From positions 1-64,000 of the forward strand of contig CAKZVK010000014.1 of the NCBI GenBank assembly GCA_937921825.1: a stretch of DNA of 64,000 nucleotides, in the 5' to 3' direction. The notes under the pieces are model-generated. The model made no database searches. It was not told the origin of the DNA and worked only from the letters and a program-made list of their open reading frames with translations. The position numbers and the translations under genes were made by a program. This DNA is from an uncultured Saprospiraceae bacterium (GTDB taxonomy: Bacteria > Bacteroidota > Bacteroidia > Chitinophagales > Saprospiraceae). This document shows positions 8,877-17,907 of the stretch, one piece after another (the stretch's first letter is position 1; each line of letters starts with the position of its first letter).

Positions 8877-9159
8877 TTTCTGAGCAAAGCGAGGTTAGTT
8901 TCATTTTGACCTTGGGAAAGCTGAGATGGTCATAGCCAATCTCTTTCAACTCATCCCCAGCCCTTTTCTTTCAAGAGAAGGGAGCTTGTGAACGATAGAT
9001 ATTTCCAGAAAATATGAATGCATAACCGACGACTAACATGATATTTTTACAACTATTCTCCCCTTTTATAACGCATTAGAATACAAATCAGGAATTTATT
9101 CTGAGGCTGATTGGCTTAATTCAATAACTTTACTTTAATTTGAGTTACTAAAGAAAAAA
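8877..9159. other. Intergenic stretch between ssrA and the trp leader, nothing recognised
   Basis: About 280 bp without a supported gene or RNA. It presumably contains the trp operon promoter, but no clear TTG / TAnnTTTG pair is visible; the nearest candidate near 9135-9142 lacks one spacer base. Confidence 0.4.
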
Positions 9160-9219
9160 ATGAACAGAATTACAAATACATGGTGGTGGCTAGATTCTAA
9201 ATCAGATGATTGGGATTAG
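9160..9219 (+). CDS. trpL: trp operon leader peptide
   Basis: A 19-codon ORF, too short for a standard ORF list, reads MNRITNTWWWLDSKSDDWD and ends in TAG at 9217-9219. Four of 19 residues are Trp, three of them consecutive (TGG codons at 9181-9189), which is very unlikely by chance directly upstream of trpE. An intrinsic terminator lies 29 nt after its stop codon and just before trpE. By analogy with enterobacterial trpL, scarce charged tRNA-Trp would stall the ribosome at the Trp run and alter folding of the downstream RNA. The coding content is seen; the mechanism is inferred. Confidence 0.85.
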   Translation: MNRITNTWWWLDSKSDDWD

Positions 9220-9247
9220 ATACCTATTGTATTAATATAAAATACAG

Positions 9248-9280
9248 AACGGCTTGTCGAATCTCGGCAAGCCGTTTTTT
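9248..9280 (+). terminator. trp attenuator terminator
   Basis: AACGGCTTG (9248-9256) and CAAGCCGTT (9268-9276) form a perfect 9-bp stem with an 11-nt loop and a T-tract, ending 12 bases before the trpE ATG. A competing helix is possible: GGCTAGATTC at 9188-9197, overlapping the last leader Trp codon, can pair with GAATCT (9259-9264) and AGCC (9270-9273), with a 5-nt bulge, which would occupy the terminator's 3' arm. Which fold is the antiterminator was not resolved. Confidence 0.85.
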
Positions 9281-9291
9281 TATTGCACTAT

Positions 9292-10662
9292 ATGAAGTAT
9301 ACAAATTATAAGTACTCGAAATTATCAGATCTCATTACACCACTGGGTCTTTATATGAGTCTGAGGGATAGGTTCAGCAAGGTTTTATTACTAGAAAGCT
9401 CGGACTATGCATCTAAAGAAGATAGCCAGTCCTACCTATGCTTTGATTCATTGAGCTCAATAGTTTTAGAAAATTCAATACTAAAAATAGATGGCCGTCC
9501 CAAAAGCTACGATAATATAATCACAGAAATGGAAGTATACATTTCATCATTTGTGACTGATTCAGAACCTACTAATGAAGATGGTCTCTTTGGATATTCG
9601 ACTTTTGATTGTGCTCAATATTTTGAGGATATCAAAGGCATCGAAAGTATAAAAAATGCCGACCTTCCTACCCTGAGATACGACTTCTTTAGATTCGTCA
9701 TCAAATTTGATCACTTCAGAGATACCTTAGAAATCATAGAACATTGTCCTGAAGGTGTAGCAAGCCAGATCACGGAGATTAGAAATCTAGTTAGACTACA
9801 GGACAATCAGGCTTTTAATTTTAGTCTGATCGATGATGAAAAATCAAATATCACTGACGAAGTATTTATGTCTAATGTCACTAAAGCCAAAGCACATTGC
9901 CATCGTGGTGATGTATTCCAGCTAGTGCTCTCTAGACAATATCGCCAGCGCTATAAAGGTGATGATCTTAATGTATATAGAGCTCTAAGGTCCATTAATC
10001 CCAGCCCCTATCTATTCTATTTTGATTACGGCTCTTATCGAATTTTTGGTTCTTCACCGGAAGCTCAACTTAAAGTTAGTGATGGAAAAGCAGAAATTCA
10101 TCCTATCGCTGGCACATTTAGACGGACTGGAGATCCAAGCAAAGATGCAGAGTTAGCAGAAGCCTTAGTCCATGATCCTAAAGAAAGCGCAGAACACATT
10201 ATGCTCGTAGATCTGGCCCGCAATGACCTAAGTAAGAACTGCAAGAAAGTCAGTGTATCCAGCTTTAAGGAGGTACAATATTTCAGTCACGTTATTCACT
10301 TGGTCTCTAAAGTCACAGGACACATAAAGGATGGCGTCTCTTCCTATCAAATATTTGCAGATACTTTTCCAGCCGGAACCTTAAGCGGAGCACCTAAATA
10401 CAAAGCACTACAACTCATAGATAAGTATGAAACCCAGAAGAGAAGTTTCTACGGCGGAGGAATCGGTATGTTAAGTTTCAATGGCAACCTAAATCATGCG
10501 ATTGTCATCAGATCATTTGTGAGTCGTAATAATGAATTATTCTACCAAGCTGGTGCTGGCTTAGTCATATCATCAGATGAAAGAAAAGAATTACAAGAAG
10601 TTAATAACAAATTAGCTGCACTAAAAAAAGCCTTACTTAAAGCAGAAAATTTATCAGAATGA
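9292..10662 (+). CDS. trpE: Anthranilate synthase component I
   Basis: The 456-residue TrpE converts chorismate to anthranilate using ammonia delivered by TrpG, the first committed step of tryptophan synthesis. The N-terminal part has LLLESSD, the motif of the tryptophan feedback site. The catalytic chorismate-binding domain (about residues 190-450) shows HPIAGTFRRTGDP, ESAEHIMLVDLARND, TFPAGTLSGAPK and GAGLVISSDE. The ATG at 9292 is preferred to an upstream in-frame TTG (9283) that abuts the terminator T-tract. It overlaps trpG by 4 bp (ATGA), implying translational coupling. Expression is probably attenuated through trpL upstream. Confidence 0.95.
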   Translation: MKYTNYKYSKLSDLITPLGLYMSLRDRFSKVLLLESSDYASKEDSQSYLCFDSLSSIVLENSILKIDGRPKSYDNIITEMEVYISSFVTDSEPTNEDGLFGYSTFDCAQYFEDIKGIESIKNADLPTLRYDFFRFVIKFDHFRDTLEIIEHCPEGVASQITEIRNLVRLQDNQAFNFSLIDDEKSNITDEVFMSNVTKAKAHCHRGDVFQLVLSRQYRQRYKGDDLNVYRALRSINPSPYLFYFDYGSYRIFGSSPEAQLKVSDGKAEIHPIAGTFRRTGDPSKDAELAEALVHDPKESAEHIMLVDLARNDLSKNCKKVSVSSFKEVQYFSHVIHLVSKVTGHIKDGVSSYQIFADTFPAGTLSGAPKYKALQLIDKYETQKRSFYGGGIGMLSFNGNLNHAIVIRSFVSRNNELFYQAGAGLVISSDERKELQEVNNKLAALKKALLKAENLSE

Positions 10663-11231
10663 AGAAGGTACTCATCATAGATAATTACGATTCGTTTACT
10701 TATAATCTAGTCCATGCTGTAGAAGATATTATAAAGCAAGCTGTCACCATTAAGAAAAATGATAAGCTGACTATAGAGGAGATAGACAACTACGATTACC
10801 TCCTATTATCTCCTGGTCCCGGGCTGCCCGATGATGCAGGATCACTGAAGCAGATTATAAAAACCTATGTAGGTAAGAAAAAGATTTTTGGCGTCTGTCT
10901 AGGCCTACAGGCTATCTCAGAAGTTTATGGTTGTAAGTTAAAAAATCTTGACCAGGTCTATCATGGGATCCAATCAGCAATAAACTTAATAGACTTATCC
11001 AGCCCAATATACAAAGGACTCAATCCTACTATTAAAGCAGGACGCTATCACTCATGGGTTATAAATGAAGAGACTCTATCGGATAAACTGAAGGTCACTG
11101 CTAGAGAAGCCAATGGTCAGATCATGTCCATAGAAGATCGAGAGCAAAACATCTTTGCAGTACAATATCATCCAGAATCAATCATGACACCTGATGGTAA
11201 TACTATACTGAGTAATTTCTTGAGTCTATAA
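10659..11231 (+). CDS. trpG: Anthranilate synthase component II, glutamine amidotransferase
   Basis: This 190-residue class I glutamine amidotransferase hydrolyses glutamine and channels ammonia to TrpE. The full family signature is present: DNYDSFTYNL at the N-terminus, LLSPGPGLPDDAG, the nucleophile Cys in FGVCLGLQ, and the His-Glu pair in QYHPESIMTPDG. It starts inside the trpE stop (ATGA overlap). In some bacteria the same subunit also serves p-aminobenzoate synthase (PabA), so a dual role is possible; its place in the trp operon makes TrpG the primary call. Confidence 0.95.
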   Translation: MKKVLIIDNYDSFTYNLVHAVEDIIKQAVTIKKNDKLTIEEIDNYDYLLLSPGPGLPDDAGSLKQIIKTYVGKKKIFGVCLGLQAISEVYGCKLKNLDQVYHGIQSAINLIDLSSPIYKGLNPTIKAGRYHSWVINEETLSDKLKVTAREANGQIMSIEDREQNIFAVQYHPESIMTPDGNTILSNFLSL

Positions 11232-11240
11232 GCACTAACT

Positions 11241-12233
11241 ATGAAAACCATTCTAAACAAACTCTTCGAGCACCAGCGACTGACTAGATCAGAAGCCAAA
11301 GAAGTGCTTATTAAGATTTCTACAGAGGAATACAATGCGTATCAGGTTGCTGCTTTTATAAGCGTATATCTTATGAGAAGTATCTCTGTGGAAGAACTTA
11401 CTGGATTTCGAGATGCACTTTTGGAACTATGCATACCTGTAGATTTCGGAGGGATGCACTCCATAGACGTTTGTGGAACAGGTGGCGATGGCAAGAACAC
11501 TTTTAATATTTCGACTTGTTCAGCTTTCGTCATAGCGGGTGCTGGTTACAAAGTGACCAAGCATGGTAACTATGGGGTATCCTCTATCTGTGGCTCTAGC
11601 AATGTATTACAACATCTTGGTTACAACTTTACCAGTAATCAAGATGTGCTCAAACGTCAAATAGACCAAGCTAATATCTGTTTTCTTCATGCCCCTTTGT
11701 TTCATCCCGCACTGAAATCGGTAGGACCTATAAGAAAGGATCTTGGTGTCAAGACCTTCTTTAACTTATTAGGACCACTGGTGAACCCTGCTAAACCGAC
11801 ACATCAACTCATAGGCGTTTTCAGTCTTAAAGTACTCAAACTATATCACTTCATTTTAGAACAGACAAGCACAAGGTATAGTATCATCCACTCATTGGAT
11901 GGATATGATGAGGTCTCACTGACAGGAGAAGTTAAGATCATTCAGAATACTCGGACACTTGTAGAGAGCCCAGGGTACTTTGGCGTAAGCACCTGTACAG
12001 CAAATGATATATGGGGAGGGAATGATGTACCTGCTGCAGCCAAAATATTTATGAACATACTTAATGGAAGTGGCACTAAGGCTCAGATGGATGTTGTATC
12101 TGTCAATGCAGGCATAGCTATCAATACCTTCAAACCAGAAATAAGTTTAGCTGACTGCATAATGGAAGCTAGACAAAGCATCCATTCTGGTGCTGCGCTC
12201 AATGCATTTCACAAATTAGTCTCTCTCTACTGA
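11241..12233 (+). CDS. trpD: Anthranilate phosphoribosyltransferase
   Basis: The 330-residue TrpD transfers phosphoribose from PRPP to anthranilate. It has the glycine-rich PRPP site VCGTGGDGKNTFNIST, the KHGNYGVSS segment that follows in the family, and the anthranilate-binding GPIRKDLGVKTFFNLLGPL region. It starts 9 bp after trpG and its stop overlaps the trpC start by one base (TGATG), so it is clearly part of one transcript. Confidence 0.95.
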   Translation: MKTILNKLFEHQRLTRSEAKEVLIKISTEEYNAYQVAAFISVYLMRSISVEELTGFRDALLELCIPVDFGGMHSIDVCGTGGDGKNTFNISTCSAFVIAGAGYKVTKHGNYGVSSICGSSNVLQHLGYNFTSNQDVLKRQIDQANICFLHAPLFHPALKSVGPIRKDLGVKTFFNLLGPLVNPAKPTHQLIGVFSLKVLKLYHFILEQTSTRYSIIHSLDGYDEVSLTGEVKIIQNTRTLVESPGYFGVSTCTANDIWGGNDVPAAAKIFMNILNGSGTKAQMDVVSVNAGIAINTFKPEISLADCIMEARQSIHSGAALNAFHKLVSLY

Positions 12234-13033
12234 TGCATATACTAGATAAAATAGTGGTTTATAAAAAGCAAGAAGTCTTAGACTTAAAAGCAAATAATTC
12301 CTACAAAAAGTTTGAACGTCGTCCAGCTTTTCACACAACTGGTCCTTCTATGAAACAAAGTATTCTAGCTCAGGACTCAGGAGGTATTATAGCAGAGTTC
12401 AAGAAAAAATCACCAAGCAAACAAGACATTAATCTATCAGCAGAGGTAATTGATGTGGTGAGCGCTTATGAAATAGCCGGTGCTAGTGGCATCTCTGTAC
12501 TGACTGATGGTCACTTCTTTGGCGGTCACTCCCAGGACTTGATACAAGCGGCTAGCACAACTAAGCTACCTGTCTTAAGGAAAGACTTTATAATTGATGA
12601 ATTCCAAATTGTAGAATCAAAATCCTTAGGCGCCTCCATTATATTACTCATCGCAAGAATACTTACCCAAGAAGAAATGAAGAGCTATACAAAGCTTGCT
12701 CATAACTTAGGAATGGAAGTCTTAGTAGAAATTCATAATCTAAAAGAGCTAGACAAATGCCCAGTAGACATGGACATTATAGGGATTAACAATCGAGACC
12801 TTGACAGCTTTGTAGTTGACTATCAAAGGTCTATCGCTTTGATGAATCAATTGCCAGAGGACCTTTGCAGAATCTCAGAAAGTGGTATCCATAATACAGA
12901 GGTAATGATAGAGCTCAGAAAGGCAGGATTTGATGGTTTCCTCATAGGAGAACTTTTTATGAGGGAGAGCCTACCCGGAATTGCATGCCAAAGATTAATA
13001 GCCGAGTACAAAGCTAAATTACAACTAGGATGA
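12233..13033 (+). CDS. trpC: Indole-3-glycerol phosphate synthase
   Basis: The 266-residue TIM-barrel enzyme closes the indole ring from carboxyphenylaminodeoxyribulose phosphate. Key motifs are IIAEFKKKSPSK (catalytic Lys near the first strand), SVLTDGHFFGG, VLRKDFIIDEFQI, LVEIHN, GINNRDL and SESGI for phosphate binding. It is monofunctional: TrpF is a separate gene that starts within its stop codon (4-bp overlap). Confidence 0.95.
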   Translation: MHILDKIVVYKKQEVLDLKANNSYKKFERRPAFHTTGPSMKQSILAQDSGGIIAEFKKKSPSKQDINLSAEVIDVVSAYEIAGASGISVLTDGHFFGGHSQDLIQAASTTKLPVLRKDFIIDEFQIVESKSLGASIILLIARILTQEEMKSYTKLAHNLGMEVLVEIHNLKELDKCPVDMDIIGINNRDLDSFVVDYQRSIALMNQLPEDLCRISESGIHNTEVMIELRKAGFDGFLIGELFMRESLPGIACQRLIAEYKAKLQLG

Positions 13034-13650
13034 AAGTAAAAGTTTGTGGAATGGTTGATCCAGATAATCTCAATTTAGCAAGCAGCCTAGATATAGACTT
13101 TGTTGGGTATAACTTTTATCCAGCCTCCAAAAGATATGTGGACACTACATCAAAAATTTCACAAGTTCTTTTAGAGGAAAGAATAAAAAAAGTTGGAGTA
13201 TTTGTCAATGCTTCATCAGCAACAATAGAAGCAACCCAGGTAAAGTTCGATCTAGATTATATACAACTACATGGCGATGAGTCTGTAGCATTTACCGAAA
13301 GTGTAGCAAAAAATACAGCTGTGATAAAGGTCTTCAGGATATCTGAAAACTTCGATTTCCAAGTTACGACAGGATATCAATCAGCACAATATTTTCTCTT
13401 TGATACTTATACAAAAGACTACGGTGGTTCAGGTAAAAGATTTGACTGGCGACTACTTGATGAGTACACAGGCGATACACCTTTCTTTCTTGCTGGAGGA
13501 ATCTCCCCTGATGACCTACCTGCACTGAGAAAAATAAGTCACCCAAAGTTTATTGGTATTGATATCAATAGTGGATTTGAGCTTAGTCCAGGGATAAAAA
13601 ACATAGCTACGATCAACAAATTTATAAGTGAATTAAAATCCGACATATGA
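13030..13650 (+). CDS. trpF: Phosphoribosylanthranilate isomerase
   Basis: The 206-residue TIM-barrel isomerase begins [12 protein letters not shown], where the Cys is the catalytic base of the family. It continues with [24 protein letters not shown], an Asp general acid in [18 protein letters not shown], and FLAGGIS with GIDINSGFE at the phosphate site. It overlaps trpC and trpB by 4 bp each. The second position of the first motif is usually Ile (KICG or KVCG), so the match is canonical. Confidence 0.94.
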   Translation: MKVKVCGMVDPDNLNLASSLDIDFVGYNFYPASKRYVDTTSKISQVLLEERIKKVGVFVNASSATIEATQVKFDLDYIQLHGDESVAFTESVAKNTAVIKVFRISENFDFQVTTGYQSAQYFLFDTYTKDYGGSGKRFDWRLLDEYTGDTPFFLAGGISPDDLPALRKISHPKFIGIDINSGFELSPGIKNIATINKFISELKSDI

Positions 13651-14843
13651 GTTACGAGATAGACCCAAGAGGATACTATGGAGAATACGGCGGCGCCTAT
13701 ATCCCTGAGATGCTGCATGCTAACATTGAAGAACTCAGATCCCAATACCAGGAAATCATGGCTGACCCGTCCTTTCAAAAGGAGTATAATACGCTACTCA
13801 GAAACTATGTAGGCCGTCCATCACCCCTATATTTAGCACCTAGGCTTTCTGCCAAACACGGAGGTAAAATTTATCTCAAACGAGAAGACCTCAATCATAC
13901 CGGAGCCCACAAAATTAATAATACAATAGGCCAGATCTTAGTAGCAAAAAGACTCCATAAAACTAGAATAATAGCAGAAACAGGAGCTGGTCAGCATGGC
14001 GTCGCAACAGCTACTGTCTGTGCACTTATGAACTTAGAATGTGTCGTCTACATGGGAAGTACCGACATTGAAAGACAAGCACCTAACGTCGCTCGAATGA
14101 AAATGTTAGGTGCTAAAGTAAGACCTGCTACCAGTGGGAGCCAGACTCTAAAGGACGCTACAAATGAAGCTATACGAGACTGGATTAATAATCCTCATGA
14201 TACACATTACATTATCGGTTCTGTCGTAGGTCCTCACCCCTATCCTGATATGGTGGCAAAGTTCCAAGCGATTATAAGTCAAGAAACTAAACAACAATTA
14301 CTAGAACAAGAAGGCCGAGAAAACCCTGACTACTTACTGGCCTGTGTCGGGGGTGGTAGCAATGCCGCCGGGCTTGTCTACCATTACTTAGATCAGAATG
14401 ACGTTAAAATCATTCTTGCAGAAGCAGCTGGTAAAGGTGTGCATAGTGGTCACTCTGCAGCAACTAGCATCTTAGGGAGCTTAGGTATTATACATGGCAG
14501 CAAAACGTTACTCATGCAAGACAAGGATGGTCAGATCATAGAGCCTTATTCGATTTCAGCTGGACTAGATTATCCCGGAATAGGCCCATTACTTGCCCAC
14601 TTAATTTCATCGAAACGTGCCAAGGTTTATAGTGCAACTGACCAAGAGGCCCTTGAAGCAGCAATAGAACTATCTAGATATGAAGGGATTATCCCTGCTC
14701 TCGAAACAGCACATGCACTAGCCGTACTGCCCCATCTAAATCTTAAGACTGATGAGATAGTTGTATTAAATCTTTCTGGGAGAGGAGACAAAGATCTAGA
14801 TACCTATATAGACAATATTGATACAAGGTCCAATTTCCAATAG
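13647..14843 (+). CDS. trpB: Tryptophan synthase beta subunit
   Basis: This 398-residue PLP enzyme condenses indole with serine. The PLP lysine lies in [25 protein letters not shown] follows, and the phosphate-binding loop is [10 protein letters not shown]. The N-terminal [15 protein letters not shown] and ETAHAL near the C-terminus are typical TrpB1. It partners with TrpA encoded 35 bp downstream, where the gap is slightly wider than elsewhere in the operon but no terminator is visible. Confidence 0.96.
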   Translation: MSYEIDPRGYYGEYGGAYIPEMLHANIEELRSQYQEIMADPSFQKEYNTLLRNYVGRPSPLYLAPRLSAKHGGKIYLKREDLNHTGAHKINNTIGQILVAKRLHKTRIIAETGAGQHGVATATVCALMNLECVVYMGSTDIERQAPNVARMKMLGAKVRPATSGSQTLKDATNEAIRDWINNPHDTHYIIGSVVGPHPYPDMVAKFQAIISQETKQQLLEQEGRENPDYLLACVGGGSNAAGLVYHYLDQNDVKIILAEAAGKGVHSGHSAATSILGSLGIIHGSKTLLMQDKDGQIIEPYSISAGLDYPGIGPLLAHLISSKRAKVYSATDQEALEAAIELSRYEGIIPALETAHALAVLPHLNLKTDEIVVLNLSGRGDKDLDTYIDNIDTRSNFQ

Positions 14844-14878
14844 AGGGTTACGATATACCAACAACTAACTAAGACCAC

Positions 14879-15655
14879 ATGAATAGAATAGAACAATTGT
14901 TCTCTAGAAAAAAAGAAAACATCCTGAATATATATACGACTGCTGGTTATCCTAAACTCCATGACACCGTAGAAATTGTATTGGCACTAGAGCAAGCAGG
15001 AACGGATATCATAGAGCTAGGAATGCCTTACTCTGACCCTATGGCAGATGGTGAAACTATCCAATACAGTAGCGCCAAGGCCCTTGCGAATGGAATGCAC
15101 CTCGACTTACTATTCGAACAAGTAAAAGAAATAAGATTAAAAAGTGAGATACCAATTGTCCTAATGGGATATCTCAATCAAATGATCCAGTACGGTCAAA
15201 GTAGATTCTTAAGTGCCTGTTCTGACTCAGGTGTAGATGCCCTCATTATTCCCGACCTCCCTATGGATATTTATGAAGAGGACTATCAAGAAAAAATGAA
15301 AAGTCATGGTATAGGAATCTCATTTTTAGTAACTCCACAAACTTCAGAGGAGAGATTGTACAAGGCAGATACGCTGAGTAGTGCTTTTCTCTATGTGGTC
15401 TCCCAATCTAGTATTACTGGCAATAATAAAAACATCAAGAATGACCAGCTCCAATACTTTGAGAGACTTGCTCGTCTTAACTTGTCTGCACCTAGACTTG
15501 TAGGTTTCGGTATTCATGATAGAAGCACTTATGAGACTGCCTGTAATTTTGCCAATGGTGCCATTATCGGTTCCGAGTTTATCCGTCAACTAAGAAGTTC
15601 TGAAGATCTGACAGCAACAATTTTAAGTTTTATTGCTACATTAAAAAGTTCATAA
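14879..15655 (+). CDS. trpA: Tryptophan synthase alpha subunit
   Basis: The 258-residue TIM barrel splits indole-3-glycerol phosphate and passes indole to TrpB. The catalytic Glu is in IIELGMPYSDPMADG and the catalytic Asp is in the same motif. VDALIIPDLP and a VGFGIHD loop follow. The usual glycine-rich phosphate loop after SITG is shortened to SITGNNKN, as often seen in Bacteroidota. It is the last gene of the trp operon, and no obvious terminator separates it from the convergent DUF3185 gene 41 bp away. Confidence 0.94.
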   Translation: MNRIEQLFSRKKENILNIYTTAGYPKLHDTVEIVLALEQAGTDIIELGMPYSDPMADGETIQYSSAKALANGMHLDLLFEQVKEIRLKSEIPIVLMGYLNQMIQYGQSRFLSACSDSGVDALIIPDLPMDIYEEDYQEKMKSHGIGISFLVTPQTSEERLYKADTLSSAFLYVVSQSSITGNNKNIKNDQLQYFERLARLNLSAPRLVGFGIHDRSTYETACNFANGAIIGSEFIRQLRSSEDLTATILSFIATLKSS

Positions 15656-15696
15656 TCAGTCAGAGAAGTAACAGGCTACTCCACATCATACCCCTC

Positions 15697-15909
15697 CTAC
15701 TTCTTCCCCATCAAAGTAATCCCTCCTAACAAACTTACCACGGCTAGGCCTATATATACATATCCAGTTGTTTTCTTGCCTTCATCTGAGGCAGATAGCT
15801 CTACACCAATAATCTCTACTGATTCTCCGCTATTACTCACCTTGTTGACACCAGTATAGCCTAGAAATAATGATAAAAGAATAAGTAAGGTTGCTACGAT
15901 ATTTTTCAT
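15697..15909 (-). CDS. DUF3185-like small membrane protein
   Basis: The 70-residue protein has two predicted transmembrane helices (residues about 4-20 and 49-66) around a short polar loop containing GKKTTGY. Size and layout fit DUF3185, a family of unknown function. It stands first in a minus-strand run of membrane protein genes but is separated from the next one by 130 bp, so an independent transcript is likely. Confidence 0.6.
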   Translation of the reverse strand: MKNIVATLLILLSLFLGYTGVNKVSNSGESVEIIGVELSASDEGKKTTGYVYIGLAVVSLLGGITLMGKK

Positions 15910-16039
15910 GATAATTGTTTTGATTAGATAACACTGACCTTACTAGAAAAATCAAGGATTGTTCGGTTTACTATGATTTCAATTTGGAAGGAACCTCTCC
16001 TAGTATGGTGCTAAACTCTATTTAGAAACATCTACCATT

Positions 16040-17827
16040 TTACATAGGAAAAAGAATAGGAATAAGAAATACCGCGCAGATCCATAAAATGATAGACAGT
16101 ATCCCTCCTACTACAAAGAAGTCCTTAAAGCGGTAGAGTCCCATACCATAGACTATGGTGTTAGTCTGGTATCCTATAGGTGTAAAAAAACTAAAATTAG
16201 CAGCGAGCATAATCACAACCAGAAATGCTATAGGATCAAGACCTAGTCCTTGTGCTAGAGATATGGCTACAGGTGTAATGATTATAGCTGTAGCATTATT
16301 AGATAAGACACTGCTGACGAGCATGGTTACTAGAAATAGTAAACCTATAATCCATCTCGGACTAAGGCCGCTAAAATAGGACAAGAGCAGCTCTCACAGA
16401 AAAGCATCAGCACCTGTGTTCTGCATAGCAATGCCCAAGGGAAGAAGACCTACAAGAAGAAAGACAATCTGCCAGTTAATAGACTGATAAGCATACTGCA
16501 GCGTTACCGTTTGTGTGACCAGCATGACAGCTACCCCCAGCAAAGTACTCTCAAGAATAGGTAAGGTACGGGTTGCAGCTAAAAGTATAACTAAGGCCAG
16601 TATACCGAGAGCAAGGTATTGCCTGTACTTATGGACAGTCGGATGCGATCTCTGTTCTATGATAAGATTGTTATCCTCTAGGTTCCAGTGATTATCCTCA
16701 TCTCCACTCAACTGAATCATCAAGCGGTCTCCCGGATCTATCCTTACCCGACTAAGTTTATTTTCTATGAACTTATCTGAGGGATTCATCACATTCCTAT
16801 GTTTACTCATTGCTAAGGGCATACCACCATTGAGTTCAGCGGTATCTAGATCACCAAAGCTGCGCCCGATGAGCTTAGAGTCAGGTAGTATTAGGAGTTC
16901 AATAATGGCTCCTGTAAAGTCTTTAGAGCCTTCATAATCATTTTCTGATATCGCCTCATAGTGAGGGTTAGAAATTAGGCTGAGGACATGATCCTTAACA
17001 GTGCTTAGAATTATGACATCCCCTTCTTTGAATTTTGTCCAGTAGGAAGGATGGCGAATAACTTTATTCTGTCTTCGGATTTGCAAGATTCTGACTCTCT
17101 TATCTTTATAGAGGTCGGTTGTCTTATAAGCTTGCCCTATGATAGGATTACCCTGCAGTACTCTAAACAGTGAAATATATCTCGGAAGTGGTTTTCTGCT
17201 ACTATAAGAGCTATCCTTCTTATTCAGCAATATCGTAGAGAGAATGGAGGTAATCACTATACCTAGGACCAATAAGCAGATTGCCACTGAGGTTATCTCA
17301 AAAAATTCGAAAGCAGGCATACCTTTGCTGACGGCTATCTGACTGACGATAAGATTAGTGCTGGTGCCCATCAGTGTACAGCTACCCCCTAGTATACCTG
17401 CGAAGGAAATAGGCATCATATACTTCTCGATAGGTATATTATATCTTTTACTTACTTCAGGCATGATTCTGACAAAGAGAATAACTACCGCAGTGGTACT
17501 GATAAAGGCTGAAAAACCACCAACAAACAACATCATCAGCGGCAGTGAAAAATACAAAGGCAACTTAATGATAGGCATCAGTGCATCAGATAGAAGTCCT
17601 ATAGATCCGTTGTACTCTAATGCTGCCGTAATTATCATCAATGCGACTATGGTAATCACTGCAGGATTGCTAAAGCCAGAAATGGCCTCCTCGCCAGTAA
17701 TCAGATTACACATGAACAAGGACACCATAACAAGGAAGGCAATCTTATCCACTGAAAATATTTCGGTGATAAACATCACGGTAGAAACTCCTATGATTAT
17801 GAATAATATGGCAATCTGAATATCCAT
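16040..17827 (-). pseudogene. SLC13-type (divalent anion:Na+) permease with two TrkA_C domains, broken by an in-frame TGA
   Basis: Residues 1-477 (17827-16397) cover the first transmembrane half with the GTSTNLIV substrate-loop motif, then two RCK_C/TrkA_C cytosolic domains (about 215-290 and 300-385), then the first helices of the second half ending MQNTGADAFL. A TGA follows (complement of 16394-16396), and the same frame continues without shift as ELLLSYFSGLSP through the second-half signature SNNATAIIITPVA and the PIGYQTN loop to a natural stop at 16040. Read through, the product is about 594 residues, the normal length for the family. The stop removes half the transport site, so the gene is probably inactive, unless the stop is a sequencing error. 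TGA is used as an ordinary stop elsewhere here (trpE, trpD). Confidence 0.85.
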
Positions 17828-17907
17828 CTCCTTTCTGAGTTAATATCTAAGCGATTCTAAAATAGAACTCAACTATAAGGCGCTTTTCTTCCATTGGCAA
17901 TAAGTGC

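Noticed and set aside
16394-16396. TGA as selenocysteine or a recoded sense codon
   Set aside because: The small palindrome after it (AGAGC-A-GCTCT) is too short for a SECIS element, the family does not use selenocysteine, and TGA ends other genes normally here.
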